From DATDAH01 sp036525535 (GTDB taxonomy: Bacteria > Actinomycetota > Acidimicrobiia > Acidimicrobiales > DATDAH01), in the NCBI GenBank assembly GCA_036525535.1, contig DATDAH010000111.1, positions 1-6,493 of the forward strand: a DNA stretch of 6,493 bases. The letters run 5' to 3'. A program made the position numbers and the translations under genes. The notes under the pieces are model-generated. The model was not told the DNA's origin, did not search any database, and saw only the letters and a list, made by a program, of their open reading frames with translations. This document shows, piece by piece, positions 1 through 4,760 of this stretch (the first letter of the stretch is position 1; each line of letters starts with the position of its first letter).

Positions 1-1118
1 AAAGCGTCGACCGACGGGTTGTTGCCCGGCGCCTTGCCCGAGGACCAGCGCGGGTGGTGCCAGTAGGCGAGCACGCAAGGTCGGTCGTTGGCCTGGAGGT
101 CGGCCCGGAGCCACTGGAGCTGGGGCGACCCGTTGAGACAGGAGACCTCGGAGCAGTTGGAGTTGAGGGCGACGAGGTGCCACGAGGTCCCGACGTCGAG
201 GCTGTACCAGCCCTCCTCCTCGACGCCGGCCGCGGCCCCGAAGTAGTCCCAGTACCCGGCGGCGTCGGCCGTCTGGTACTTGTGGTTCCCGACGACGGGG
301 TGGGTGATGTCCTTGACCCGGCCGTAGCTGGGCTCGTAGAAGGTCTGGAAGTCGACCAGCGCTCCGGTGTTGTACTGAAGGTCGCCGAGCGCGAGGAAGG
401 CCTCGAGGTCAGGATCGGCCACGAGCATGTCGGACACCTGCTGTTGGTGGCAGGTCGTCGGGGTGGTCGACGGGCGCGGCCCGCACACCATGTCGCCGAC
501 CGCGCTGATGATGGTCCCGTTCGGCGGGGCGTCCATCTCGAGCACCAGGCGAGGTCCACGGCCCCCGCCCTGGGCGTCATAGGCCACGTCGTCCGACGAC
601 ATCGACCGGATGCCCAGGGTCAGCGGCTCGCCCGTCTGCACCAGGCCCGTGACCGTCTGTTCGATCCACTGACCGCGCGGCGCCCGGCCGAGGCCGCCCG
701 CGACGGGACCGTCGAGCGGCGGGCGCGTCGCCCAGGTGGTGGTCGCCTCGGGCCAGGAGCTGTCGGACGACCCGATCACGGTGCCGCCGTGGTCGCTCCC
801 CGCTCCGGCCGCGTCGGCCACGTGCAGGCGCAGGGTGGCGGAGCGCAGGAGACCCTGGAACGGCGGCACGGCGAAGCGCAGGTAGGTGACCCGCCGGGGC
901 GAGCCGTCCACGATCAGCCGGGGAGCCGAGCCCGCCGTCTGGCTGGGCTGGACCTCACTGACGTAGGTGTCGGCCACGACGGCGAGCGAGCGGCTGACGA
1001 ACACCTCGGCAGGCGGTGCCGCCTGCGCCATGACCGACCCTGTCGGCCCCAGCGTGGACCCGGCCAGCGCCAGCACCACTACCGCCCGCGATCGCCGCCC
1101 GAGGGCCCGCCTCGACAT
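1..1118 (-). CDS. Secreted DNRLRE-domain metallophosphatase (C-terminus cut off by window edge)
   Basis: Partial gene: 372 codons are visible from an ATG at 1118, and the frame is still open at base 1. The protein starts with an Arg-rich n-region and a hydrophobic core, and a likely signal peptidase I site lies after AQA at residue 33, so it should be exported. Residues about 46-194 resemble a DNRLRE/CBM96-type beta-sandwich (VADTYV near 48-53, then an LRF strand and an LRLHVADA strand). From about 203 a calcineurin-like metallophosphoesterase domain begins. Its visible motifs are GD at 208-209, GDLQY at 245-249, GNHKY at 277-281 and WHHPRW at 353-358, all in family order; the last metal-ligand motif (GHxH) would lie beyond the edge. 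Cysteines at 212/223 and 322/327 may form disulfides. The usual GNHE/GNHD reads GNHK here. It probably hydrolyses phosphoesters outside the cell; the substrate is unknown. It lies 31 bp downstream of the ExoD-family gene but has its own -10-like element, so it may have its own promoter. Confidence 0.88.
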   Translation of the reverse strand, partial: MSRRALGRRSRAVVVLALAGSTLGPTGSVMAQAAPPAEVFVSRSLAVVADTYVSEVQPSQTAGSAPRLIVDGSPRRVTYLRFAVPPFQGLLRSATLRLHVADAAGAGSDHGGTVIGSSDSSWPEATTTWATRPPLDGPVAGGLGRAPRGQWIEQTVTGLVQTGEPLTLGIRSMSSDDVAYDAQGGGRGPRLVLEMDAPPNGTIISAVGDMVCGPRPSTTPTTCHQQQVSDMLVADPDLEAFLALGDLQYNTGALVDFQTFYEPSYGRVKDITHPVVGNHKYQTADAAGYWDYFGAAAGVEEEGWYSLDVGTSWHLVALNSNCSEVSCLNGSPQLQWLRADLQANDRPCVLAYWHHPRWSSGKAPGNNPSVDA

Positions 1119-1124
1119 TGGGCG

Positions 1125-1153
1125 AAGCTATCGGGCGCTACGGCGCGCTTCAG
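1125..1153 (-). promoter_or_regulatory. Candidate leaderless promoter of the metallophosphatase
   Basis: On the minus strand a TAGCTT hexamer (1125-1130, TANNNT type) lies exactly 6 bp before the ATG at 1118. A weak -35 (CTGAAG, 1148-1153, 3 of 6 matches to TTGACA) sits 17 bp further upstream and overlaps the ExoD stop codon. No Shine-Dalgarno is visible between the hexamer and the ATG. This spacing places the transcription start at or next to the A of the ATG. Motif inspection only. Confidence 0.35.
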
Positions 1154-1800
1154 AACAGGCCACCCACCAACCGGACCGCGGCCGCGCCGAGGGTTATCGA
1201 CAGGACGATTCCCGTCAGCCCGATGGCGGCGCCGATCCCCAGGACCACGACGTCCTCCAGGATGATGGCCAGGGCCACGACGACAGCGCCGAGCGAGGGA
1301 AGGGTGTCCAAGCCGGAGAACGGCGGCGACAGGGCAGCGGCCACGGCGAACGCCACGATCACCAGGCCCACGAAGCTGAGGGACAGGCGGTTGCGGAAGA
1401 TCCTGACGCCCCGGGGCCGGGAGAACCGCTCGAACCAACGAATACGACGGGAGATGAACGGAACCGCCTTCTCGACCATGGCCGAGCCCAGCTCCCGGCG
1501 CCGCGCCCGCTCGGGCAACCACAGCGTTCGCCGACCGATCACCATCTGACCGGCGACGACCACGGTGATCGCCTCGAAGACGTGGGTGATGCCGCCGGTC
1601 GGAAGCGGAAGCGCGGGCAGGAACATCAGGAAGAGCACGGTGACGGCGAAGCTCTTCTCGGCAAAGACCTCGCCGAGGTCGCCGACGGTCTTCGTCCCCT
1701 CACTCTGGAGCCAGGTCGCCAACTGGTCGCTGAACGGCTCGACGTCCTGGACCGCCGCGACGTCCTCGGGCTGGTCGGTGGGCTCGGGCGGCTCAGGCAT
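1150..1800 (-). CDS. ExoD-family membrane protein
   Basis: 216 residues, a normal length for the ExoD (exopolysaccharide synthesis) family. After a Pro/Glu/Asp-rich cytosolic N-terminus (1-25) comes a short helical region (about 26-50). Hydrophobic segments follow at about 51-66, 72-88, 139-158, 167-184 and 185-208. The family hallmarks are present: the PLPTGG turn at 65-70 between the first two segments and GRRTLWLP at 89-96, followed by a basic amphipathic stretch (97-135) on the inner face. ExoD was first linked to exopolysaccharide production and alkali tolerance in rhizobia; its biochemical activity is not established. No exopolysaccharide synthase or transport gene is visible here, so a role in polysaccharide is family inference only. 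The ATG at 1800 is used because the other nearby start triplet upstream (GTG ending the TACCGT element) is out of frame and runs into a stop. The gene diverges from the DGDG-repeat gene across 141 bp. Confidence 0.87.
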   Translation of the reverse strand: MPEPPEPTDQPEDVAAVQDVEPFSDQLATWLQSEGTKTVGDLGEVFAEKSFAVTVLFLMFLPALPLPTGGITHVFEAITVVVAGQMVIGRRTLWLPERARRRELGSAMVEKAVPFISRRIRWFERFSRPRGVRIFRNRLSLSFVGLVIVAFAVAAALSPPFSGLDTLPSLGAVVVALAIILEDVVVLGIGAAIGLTGIVLSITLGAAAVRLVGGLF

Positions 1801-1808
1801 CGGGCCTC

Positions 1809-1838
1809 ACGGTAGGAGGATGCGGGCGATGACGTCCT
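1809..1838 (-). promoter_or_regulatory. Candidate promoter of the ExoD-family gene
   Basis: On the minus strand a TACCGT hexamer (1809-1814) lies 8 bp before the ATG at 1800. An AGGACG element (1833-1838, matching the last three bases of TTGACG and its third G) is 18 bp upstream of it. The short distance to the ATG and the absence of a good Shine-Dalgarno point to a leaderless or nearly leaderless mRNA. The -35 is weak, so this is a suggestion. Confidence 0.3.
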
Positions 1839-1882
1839 CGACGCCGCTGACCGGCGACCGATCGAGCCGCCCCGAGCCCGTC

Positions 1883-1888
1883 TAGCCT
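1883..1888 (+). promoter_or_regulatory. -10-like hexamer upstream of the DGDG-repeat gene
   Basis: TAGCCT fits TANNNT and would place the transcription start near 1895, giving an untranslated leader of about 47 nt before the ATG at 1942. No convincing -35 lies at the usual distance; TCGAGC at 1862-1867 is the best available, at a short 15-bp spacing. It shares the 141-bp divergent region with the ExoD promoter. Confidence 0.25.
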
Positions 1889-1925
1889 GTCGGTACCGGG
1901 ACAGGATGGCTGCTCCGCGGAACCC

Positions 1926-1931
1926 GAGGAG
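1926..1931 (+). promoter_or_regulatory. Shine-Dalgarno that sets the start of the DGDG-repeat gene
   Basis: GAGGAG ends 10 nt before the ATG at 1942, a slightly long but workable spacing. The in-frame ATG at 1906 has only a weak GACAGG directly against it. Starting there would add a 12-residue Arg/Pro-rich tail unlike the rest of this acidic protein. The start at 1942 is therefore preferred. Confidence 0.55.
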
Positions 1932-1941
1932 ATCGACGCCC

Positions 1942-2409
1942 ATGAGCGAGACGCCCGACGAGCCCGACGTCACCGTGACCGGCCTGGACCTTGACGGCGA
2001 CGGCGAGCCCGATGGCGTGAACGTCACCGAGATCACGACCAAGGACGTCGACGGCGACGGCTTCGTCGATGTGGTCACGGAGACGTCCACGTCGATCATC
2101 GACGTGGATGGCGATGGTGAGGCCGACATCGTGACCACGACGGAGACAACCGTCTACGACCTCGACGGCGACGGCGTCACCGACATCATCCAGGAGGTCA
2201 CGACGACCGCGGTCGATCTCGACGGCGACGGCGTGCCCGACATCGTGGACACGACGGTCGTGACCGCGGTCGATGTCGACGGCGACGGTACCTTCGACGT
2301 GGTCGAGGAGGTCTCCGCCACCGGCATCGATGTCGACGGCGACGGCACCATCGACGAGGTCGACGTCACCGATGCGGTCTACGAGCGCGAGGACATCCCC
2401 GAGGCCTGA
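1942..2409 (+). CDS. Acidic DxDGDGxxD tandem-repeat protein, probable calcium binder, unknown function
   Basis: 155 residues. After a 15-residue leader the protein is seven consecutive 19-residue repeats starting at residues 16, 35, 54, 73, 92, 111 and 130, with no insertion or deletion between them. Each opens with D-(V/L)-D-G-D-G-x-x-D, the calcium-binding loop pattern of EF-hand, dockerin, thrombospondin-3 and FG-GAP-type repeats. Nine to ten residues rich in alternating Val/Ile and Thr/Glu follow, which suggests a beta-strand. Composition is extreme: 34 Asp and 14 Glu against one Lys and one Arg; there is no Cys and no membrane segment. No signal peptide is visible, so as read it would be cytosolic. 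The period is far too short for an FG-GAP propeller blade, and the helix pairs of EF-hands or dockerins are absent. A calcium-stabilised beta-solenoid or roll, one turn per repeat, is a reasonable structural guess. I do not recognise a named family. Upstream is a Shine-Dalgarno and downstream a terminator-like hairpin, so it is probably monocistronic. Confidence 0.9.
   Translation: MSETPDEPDVTVTGLDLDGDGEPDGVNVTEITTKDVDGDGFVDVVTETSTSIIDVDGDGEADIVTTTETTVYDLDGDGVTDIIQEVTTTAVDLDGDGVPDIVDTTVVTAVDVDGDGTFDVVEEVSATGIDVDGDGTIDEVDVTDAVYEREDIPEA
1987..2385 (+). repeat. Seven tandem 57-bp coding repeats
   Basis: Units start at 1987, 2044, 2101, 2158, 2215, 2272 and 2329, each exactly 57 bp after the last. 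The first 18 bases of each unit (Asp-Val/Leu-Asp-Gly-Asp-Gly) are nearly constant apart from GAC/GAT and GGC/GGT swaps, while the strand-coding remainder has diverged. Constant spacing with diverged linkers argues for selection on the 19-residue period rather than for recent slippage. Confidence 0.95.
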
Positions 2410-2411
2410 TC

Positions 2412-2446
2412 GGCGCTGACGACGGAGAAGCAGCGCCTCGTTCTTC
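2412..2446 (+). terminator. Probable intrinsic terminator of the DGDG-repeat gene
   Basis: Three bases after the stop codon, GGCGCTG (2412-2418) and CAGCGCC (2431-2437) form a perfect 7-bp GC-rich stem with a 12-nt loop. The T-rich tail TCGTTCTTC (2438-2446) follows. The loop is somewhat large and the tail is interrupted by C and G, but position and shape fit a terminator separating this gene from the RCC1 gene. Confidence 0.5.
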
Positions 2447-2490
2447 ACCCAGCGGTGACGCTATGCATCCGTGCTCATCACTCTCCGTAG

Positions 2491-2519
2491 TGGACGGGAC
2501 GCCGTCCGGCCAGTACCTT
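2491..2519 (+). promoter_or_regulatory. Candidate leaderless promoter of the RCC1 gene
   Basis: TGGACG (2491-2496; one mismatch to TTGACG) and TACCTT (2514-2519) are separated by an ideal 17 bp. The -10 ends 7 bp before the ATG at 2527, so transcription would start at the A of the start codon. No Shine-Dalgarno precedes the gene. This is the strongest promoter match in the window. Confidence 0.5.
2492..2507. promoter_or_regulatory. Inverted repeat overlapping the RCC1 -35, possible operator
   Basis: GGACGG and CCGTCC form a perfect 6-bp inverted repeat around a 4-bp centre (GACG). It covers most of the -35 hexamer and the upstream half of the spacer. A repressor bound here would block the promoter. 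No regulator gene is adjacent, and short GC palindromes arise by chance in DNA of this composition. Confidence 0.25.
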
Positions 2520-2526
2520 CCGCACC

Positions 2527-3756
2527 ATGAAACGTGGTCATCGTCGGATCGGAATGGTTGCCGGGTTCGTCCTGCTCGCTGCGCTCGCCATCTCGGGAGC
2601 CGCGCCCGTGGCGGCGCGGACCCCCGGTTCGGGGGCGCCCGAAATAGGGAGTTCGGACTGGCGACAGGTGAGCGCAGGCGGCGATCACACCTGCGGGATC
2701 CGTAGGTCGGGGCGTCTCTTCTGCTGGGGCAGCGACAACTTCGGTCAGTTGGGCAACGGTGCCACCACCGGCCCCCGGTCGACGCCGGCCGAGGTGAGCG
2801 GCACCGCCACCGACTGGGCCTCGGTCTCCGCCGGCGCCCGGCACACCTGTGCGGTGAAGACCACTGGTCGTCTCTACTGCTGGGGCGACGACAACAACGA
2901 TCAGCTGGGCAACGGTGCTCCCGCGGGCGACCGCCCGACCCCGGTCGAGGTCTCCGGCGCCGCCACCAACTGGGCCTCGGTCTCCGCGGGCGGCGGGCAC
3001 ACGTGCGCGGTCAAGACCACTCACCGCCTCTACTGCTGGGGCGGCGACCTCAACGGGCAACTGGGCAACGGCACTGCTATCGGCAACCGGGCGACACCGG
3101 TCCAGGTGGCCGGCACCGCCGCCAACTGGGCTTCGGTCTCCGCCGGCGTCCGGCACACGTGCGCCCTGAAGACCACTCGCCGCCTCTACTGCTGGGGCGC
3201 TGACAACAACGGGCGGCTCGGCAACGGGAACATCAGCGGCGACCGACCGGTACCGGGCCAGGTGGCCGGCGGCGCCACCGACTGGGCCTCGGTCACCGCC
3301 GGCGGGCACACCTGCGCCCTGAAGACCTCCCGCCGCCTCTACTGCTGGGGCGGCGACCTCAACGGGCAACTGGGCAACGGTGGCACCACGGCCGACCAGC
3401 GGTCTCCCGTCGAGGTGGTCGGCGGCGCCACGAACTGGGCCACCGTCGACGTCGGCGCAGTGAACACGTGTGCCCGCAAGACCATCGGGCGCCTGTACTG
3501 CTGGGGCGCCGACGTCTCCGGGCAACTGGGCAACGGCGGCACCCTCCCCGGAACGGACCAGGCATCTCCGGCCCAAGTGGCCGGTGGCGGCACCGACTGG
3601 GCCACGGTCGACGTCGGTGACGCCCACGCGTGTGCCCGCATCACGACCGGGCGCCTCTACTGCTGGGGCAACAACAACTCGGGAACGCTGGGCAACGGCG
3701 TCGATGACCCCACGCTCGCCGACCGGTCCCGACCGGTCGAGGTGTTCGCTCCCTGA
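2527..3756 (+). CDS. Secreted seven-bladed RCC1-type beta-propeller
   Basis: 409 residues. The N-terminus has a basic KRGHRR stretch, a hydrophobic core (about 10-24) and a likely signal peptidase I site near A30 (VAA before RT). The rest is seven RCC1 repeats, with the leading Trp of each at 45, 97, 149, 201, 253, 304 and 358, a spacing of 51-54 residues that is normal for RCC1. Each repeat reads W-x-x-V-x-(A/V)-G, then (H/N)-x-C, RL(Y/F)CWG, and a loop ending LGNG. Every blade carries two cysteines exactly ten residues apart (56/66, 108/118, 160/170, 212/222, 263/273, 315/325, 369/379), so seven intra-blade disulfides are likely in an exported protein. RCC1 propellers are binding scaffolds; eukaryotic RCC1 is a Ran exchange factor, but nothing here suggests that activity. 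Secreted bacterial versions have no settled function. There is no sorting signal or extra domain, and the protein ends at the last blade. Expression is probably from the leaderless promoter immediately upstream. Confidence 0.92.
   Translation: MKRGHRRIGMVAGFVLLAALAISGAAPVAARTPGSGAPEIGSSDWRQVSAGGDHTCGIRRSGRLFCWGSDNFGQLGNGATTGPRSTPAEVSGTATDWASVSAGARHTCAVKTTGRLYCWGDDNNDQLGNGAPAGDRPTPVEVSGAATNWASVSAGGGHTCAVKTTHRLYCWGGDLNGQLGNGTAIGNRATPVQVAGTAANWASVSAGVRHTCALKTTRRLYCWGADNNGRLGNGNISGDRPVPGQVAGGATDWASVTAGGHTCALKTSRRLYCWGGDLNGQLGNGGTTADQRSPVEVVGGATNWATVDVGAVNTCARKTIGRLYCWGADVSGQLGNGGTLPGTDQASPAQVAGGGTDWATVDVGDAHACARITTGRLYCWGNNNSGTLGNGVDDPTLADRSRPVEVFAP
3024..3071 (+). repeat. 48-bp exact repeat, copy in RCC1 blade 3
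   Basis: Identical base for base to 3333-3380 in blade 5, covering the codons from the RLYCWG strand to the LGNG loop (GGDLNG variant in both). The offset of 309 bp is two blade lengths. Neighbouring blades differ at many third positions in this segment, so recent copying or gene conversion between blades is likely. Confidence 0.9.
3333..3380 (+). repeat. 48-bp exact repeat, copy in RCC1 blade 5
   Basis: Second copy of the segment at 3024-3071. Identity breaks off on both sides, at codons that differ between blades 3 and 5. Confidence 0.9.
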
Positions 3757-3762
3757 CCGGTC
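3719..3762. repeat. Three GACCGGTC palindromes at the convergent gene ends, possible two-way terminator
   Basis: The 8-bp palindrome GACCGGTC occurs at 3721-3728, 3731-3738 and 3755-3762. The first two belong to a perfect tandem 10-bp repeat (CCGACCGGTC, 3719-3728 and 3729-3738) inside the last RCC1 codons. The third touches both stop codons: TGA at 3754-3756 on plus and TAG at 3764-3762 on minus. Any two copies can pair into an 8-bp stem on either strand; the second and third would enclose a 16-nt loop. There is no T-rich tail, so an intrinsic terminator role is uncertain. Confidence 0.6.
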
Positions 3763-4622
3763 TAGGCCGACGATCGGTGGGCAACGGCTTCGGCCTGCTC
3801 GACGGGAGCGCCGAAGCGCAGGATCCGACCGCCGAAGGCGATCGAGAACGCCGAGAACCAGAGCCAGCCGAGTAGGAGCCCGGCGAGGACGTCGGTGAAC
3901 CAGTGGACGCCGAGCAGGACCCGAGTGGCGGCCACGGCACCTGCGATTCCCGCCGCGAAGCCGGTCAGCACCGCCTTGGCCCGCGACGAGCGGCCGCGGC
4001 CGAGGAGCAGGGCGAACGCCATGAACGTGGCCGCCGCCGCAGTGGCGTGGCCCGACGGGAACGAGGAACCGGAGAACCCGGTCAGGTGCAGGATGTCGGG
4101 TCGCGCTCGGTCCACGATCACCTTGATGAGGTTCGCCGCCAGGAACTGACCCCCCACGACCACCGCGAGAAAGGCGAAGACCGCCCGACGTCGGGTCCGG
4201 ACGTACTCCGTCACCGCGACGACGGTGGCCATGACCACCACACCGGCGGTGCCGCCCAGCTGGGTGATGGTTCGGAGGACGTCGGTGGATCCTTCGGTGG
4301 CGTGGTCCGCCCCGAATCGGGCAAAGGTCAGGTCGAAGCGGGCCAGGCCGGTGTTCGTCTGAACCATGACGAAGAGCAGTCCCATGCCGACCAGGCCGCC
4401 GACGACGACAACCGAAGCGATCGTAAGGGCCAGTCCGGTGAGCTCCGCGGGATTCGCTAATCGCTGGACGACCTTCGACAGGTGGGGGTGGCGTTCGACG
4501 CCACCCTCGACGGTCGTAGCCGCCAGCGCCGGCGCTCCCGTTGGCCGAGGCCAGCGACGGGCCGCCAAATACGCCGCCCCGCCGATCACTGCGCCAGAAG
4601 CCAGGACGATGGCCACGATCAC
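3762..4622 (-). CDS. PAP2-family membrane lipid phosphatase (first copy)
   Basis: 286 residues from the preferred GTG. This is a polytopic membrane protein: an N-terminal hydrophobic helix (1-20), a cytosolic linker to about 58, then hydrophobic segments near 60-86, 125-141, 147-166, 193-208, 216-233 and 242-263. All three PAP2 catalytic motifs are intact: K167-x6-R174-P175, PSGH at 189-192 and R234-x5-H240-x3-D244. The two His act as nucleophile and acid/base, and the Lys and Arg residues hold the phosphate. Members dephosphorylate phosphatidate, phosphatidylglycerophosphate or undecaprenyl diphosphate; the motifs do not tell which. The N-terminal extra helix and linker are longer than in minimal PAP2 proteins. 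The frame opens with three GTG codons (4628, 4625, 4622) after an in-frame TAG; 4622 is chosen because the Shine-Dalgarno lies 7 nt before it. It converges with the RCC1 gene and diverges from a second PAP2 gene. Confidence 0.92.
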   Translation of the reverse strand: MIVAIVLASGAVIGGAAYLAARRWPRPTGAPALAATTVEGGVERHPHLSKVVQRLANPAELTGLALTIASVVVVGGLVGMGLLFVMVQTNTGLARFDLTFARFGADHATEGSTDVLRTITQLGGTAGVVVMATVVAVTEYVRTRRRAVFAFLAVVVGGQFLAANLIKVIVDRARPDILHLTGFSGSSFPSGHATAAAATFMAFALLLGRGRSSRAKAVLTGFAAGIAGAVAATRVLLGVHWFTDVLAGLLLGWLWFSAFSIAFGGRILRFGAPVEQAEAVAHRSSA

Positions 4623-4629
4623 CACCACG

Positions 4630-4635
4630 CCTCCC
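4630..4635 (-). promoter_or_regulatory. Shine-Dalgarno that decides among three tandem GTG starts
   Basis: On the minus strand GGGAGG (4635-4630) lies 1, 4 and 7 nt before the GTG codons at 4628, 4625 and 4622. Only the 7-nt spacing is optimal and 1 nt is too close, which favours the third GTG. Confidence 0.5.
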
Positions 4636-4664
4636 TACCCCTGTCGGGCGCGGATGTGTCCTCC

Positions 4665-4680
4665 CCAGCCGGAGGGCTGG
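4665..4680. other. Hairpin in the divergent PAP2-PAP2 intergenic region
   Basis: CCAGCC and GGCTGG form a perfect 6-bp stem with a GGAG loop, midway in the 138 bp between the two divergent start codons. It could be an operator or a leader structure, or chance. I found no convincing -10/-35 pair on either strand in this region; the only TA-containing stretches (TAAGGG and TACCCC types) do not fit TANNNT. Confidence 0.3.
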
Positions 4681-4760
4681 CCCACCGCGGTTCGGGGTAA
4701 GGGCGGTCGGAGACGGCACGCGACGGACGAAGAAGCCCTCGCGGCAAAGGGGACTGCCAC

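Noticed and set aside
54..1265. A 403-codon open frame on the plus strand opposite the metallophosphatase
   Set aside because: No recognisable domain and biased Arg/Gly/Val content; the opposite strand holds a signal peptide and ordered phosphoesterase motifs.
1906..1941. Upstream ATG at 1906 as the start of the DGDG-repeat gene
   Set aside because: It would add an Arg/Pro-rich tail unlike the rest, and the GAGGAG at 1926-1931 fits the ATG at 1942.
1987..2385. CRISPR array suggested by the regular 57-bp period
   Set aside because: The period is in frame and codes for a conserved protein loop. Repeat copies vary at synonymous sites, and there are no unrelated spacers or cas genes.
1942..2409. 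Dockerin or cellulosome component
   Set aside because: Dockerins have two 22-residue segments with helices after each loop and a signal peptide. This protein has seven 19-residue units with beta-type linkers and no signal.
1882..2448. Minus-strand and overlapping frames across the DGDG array
   Set aside because: The GAC/GTC-rich repeat has few stop triplets in other frames, so these frames are by-products. Only the plus frame has a Shine-Dalgarno, clean Asp/Gly loops and a terminator after it.
4629..4760. Consensus promoter for either divergent PAP2 gene
   Set aside because: No TANNNT hexamer with a reasonable -35 was found on either strand. The promoters must differ from the simple consensus, so none is annotated.
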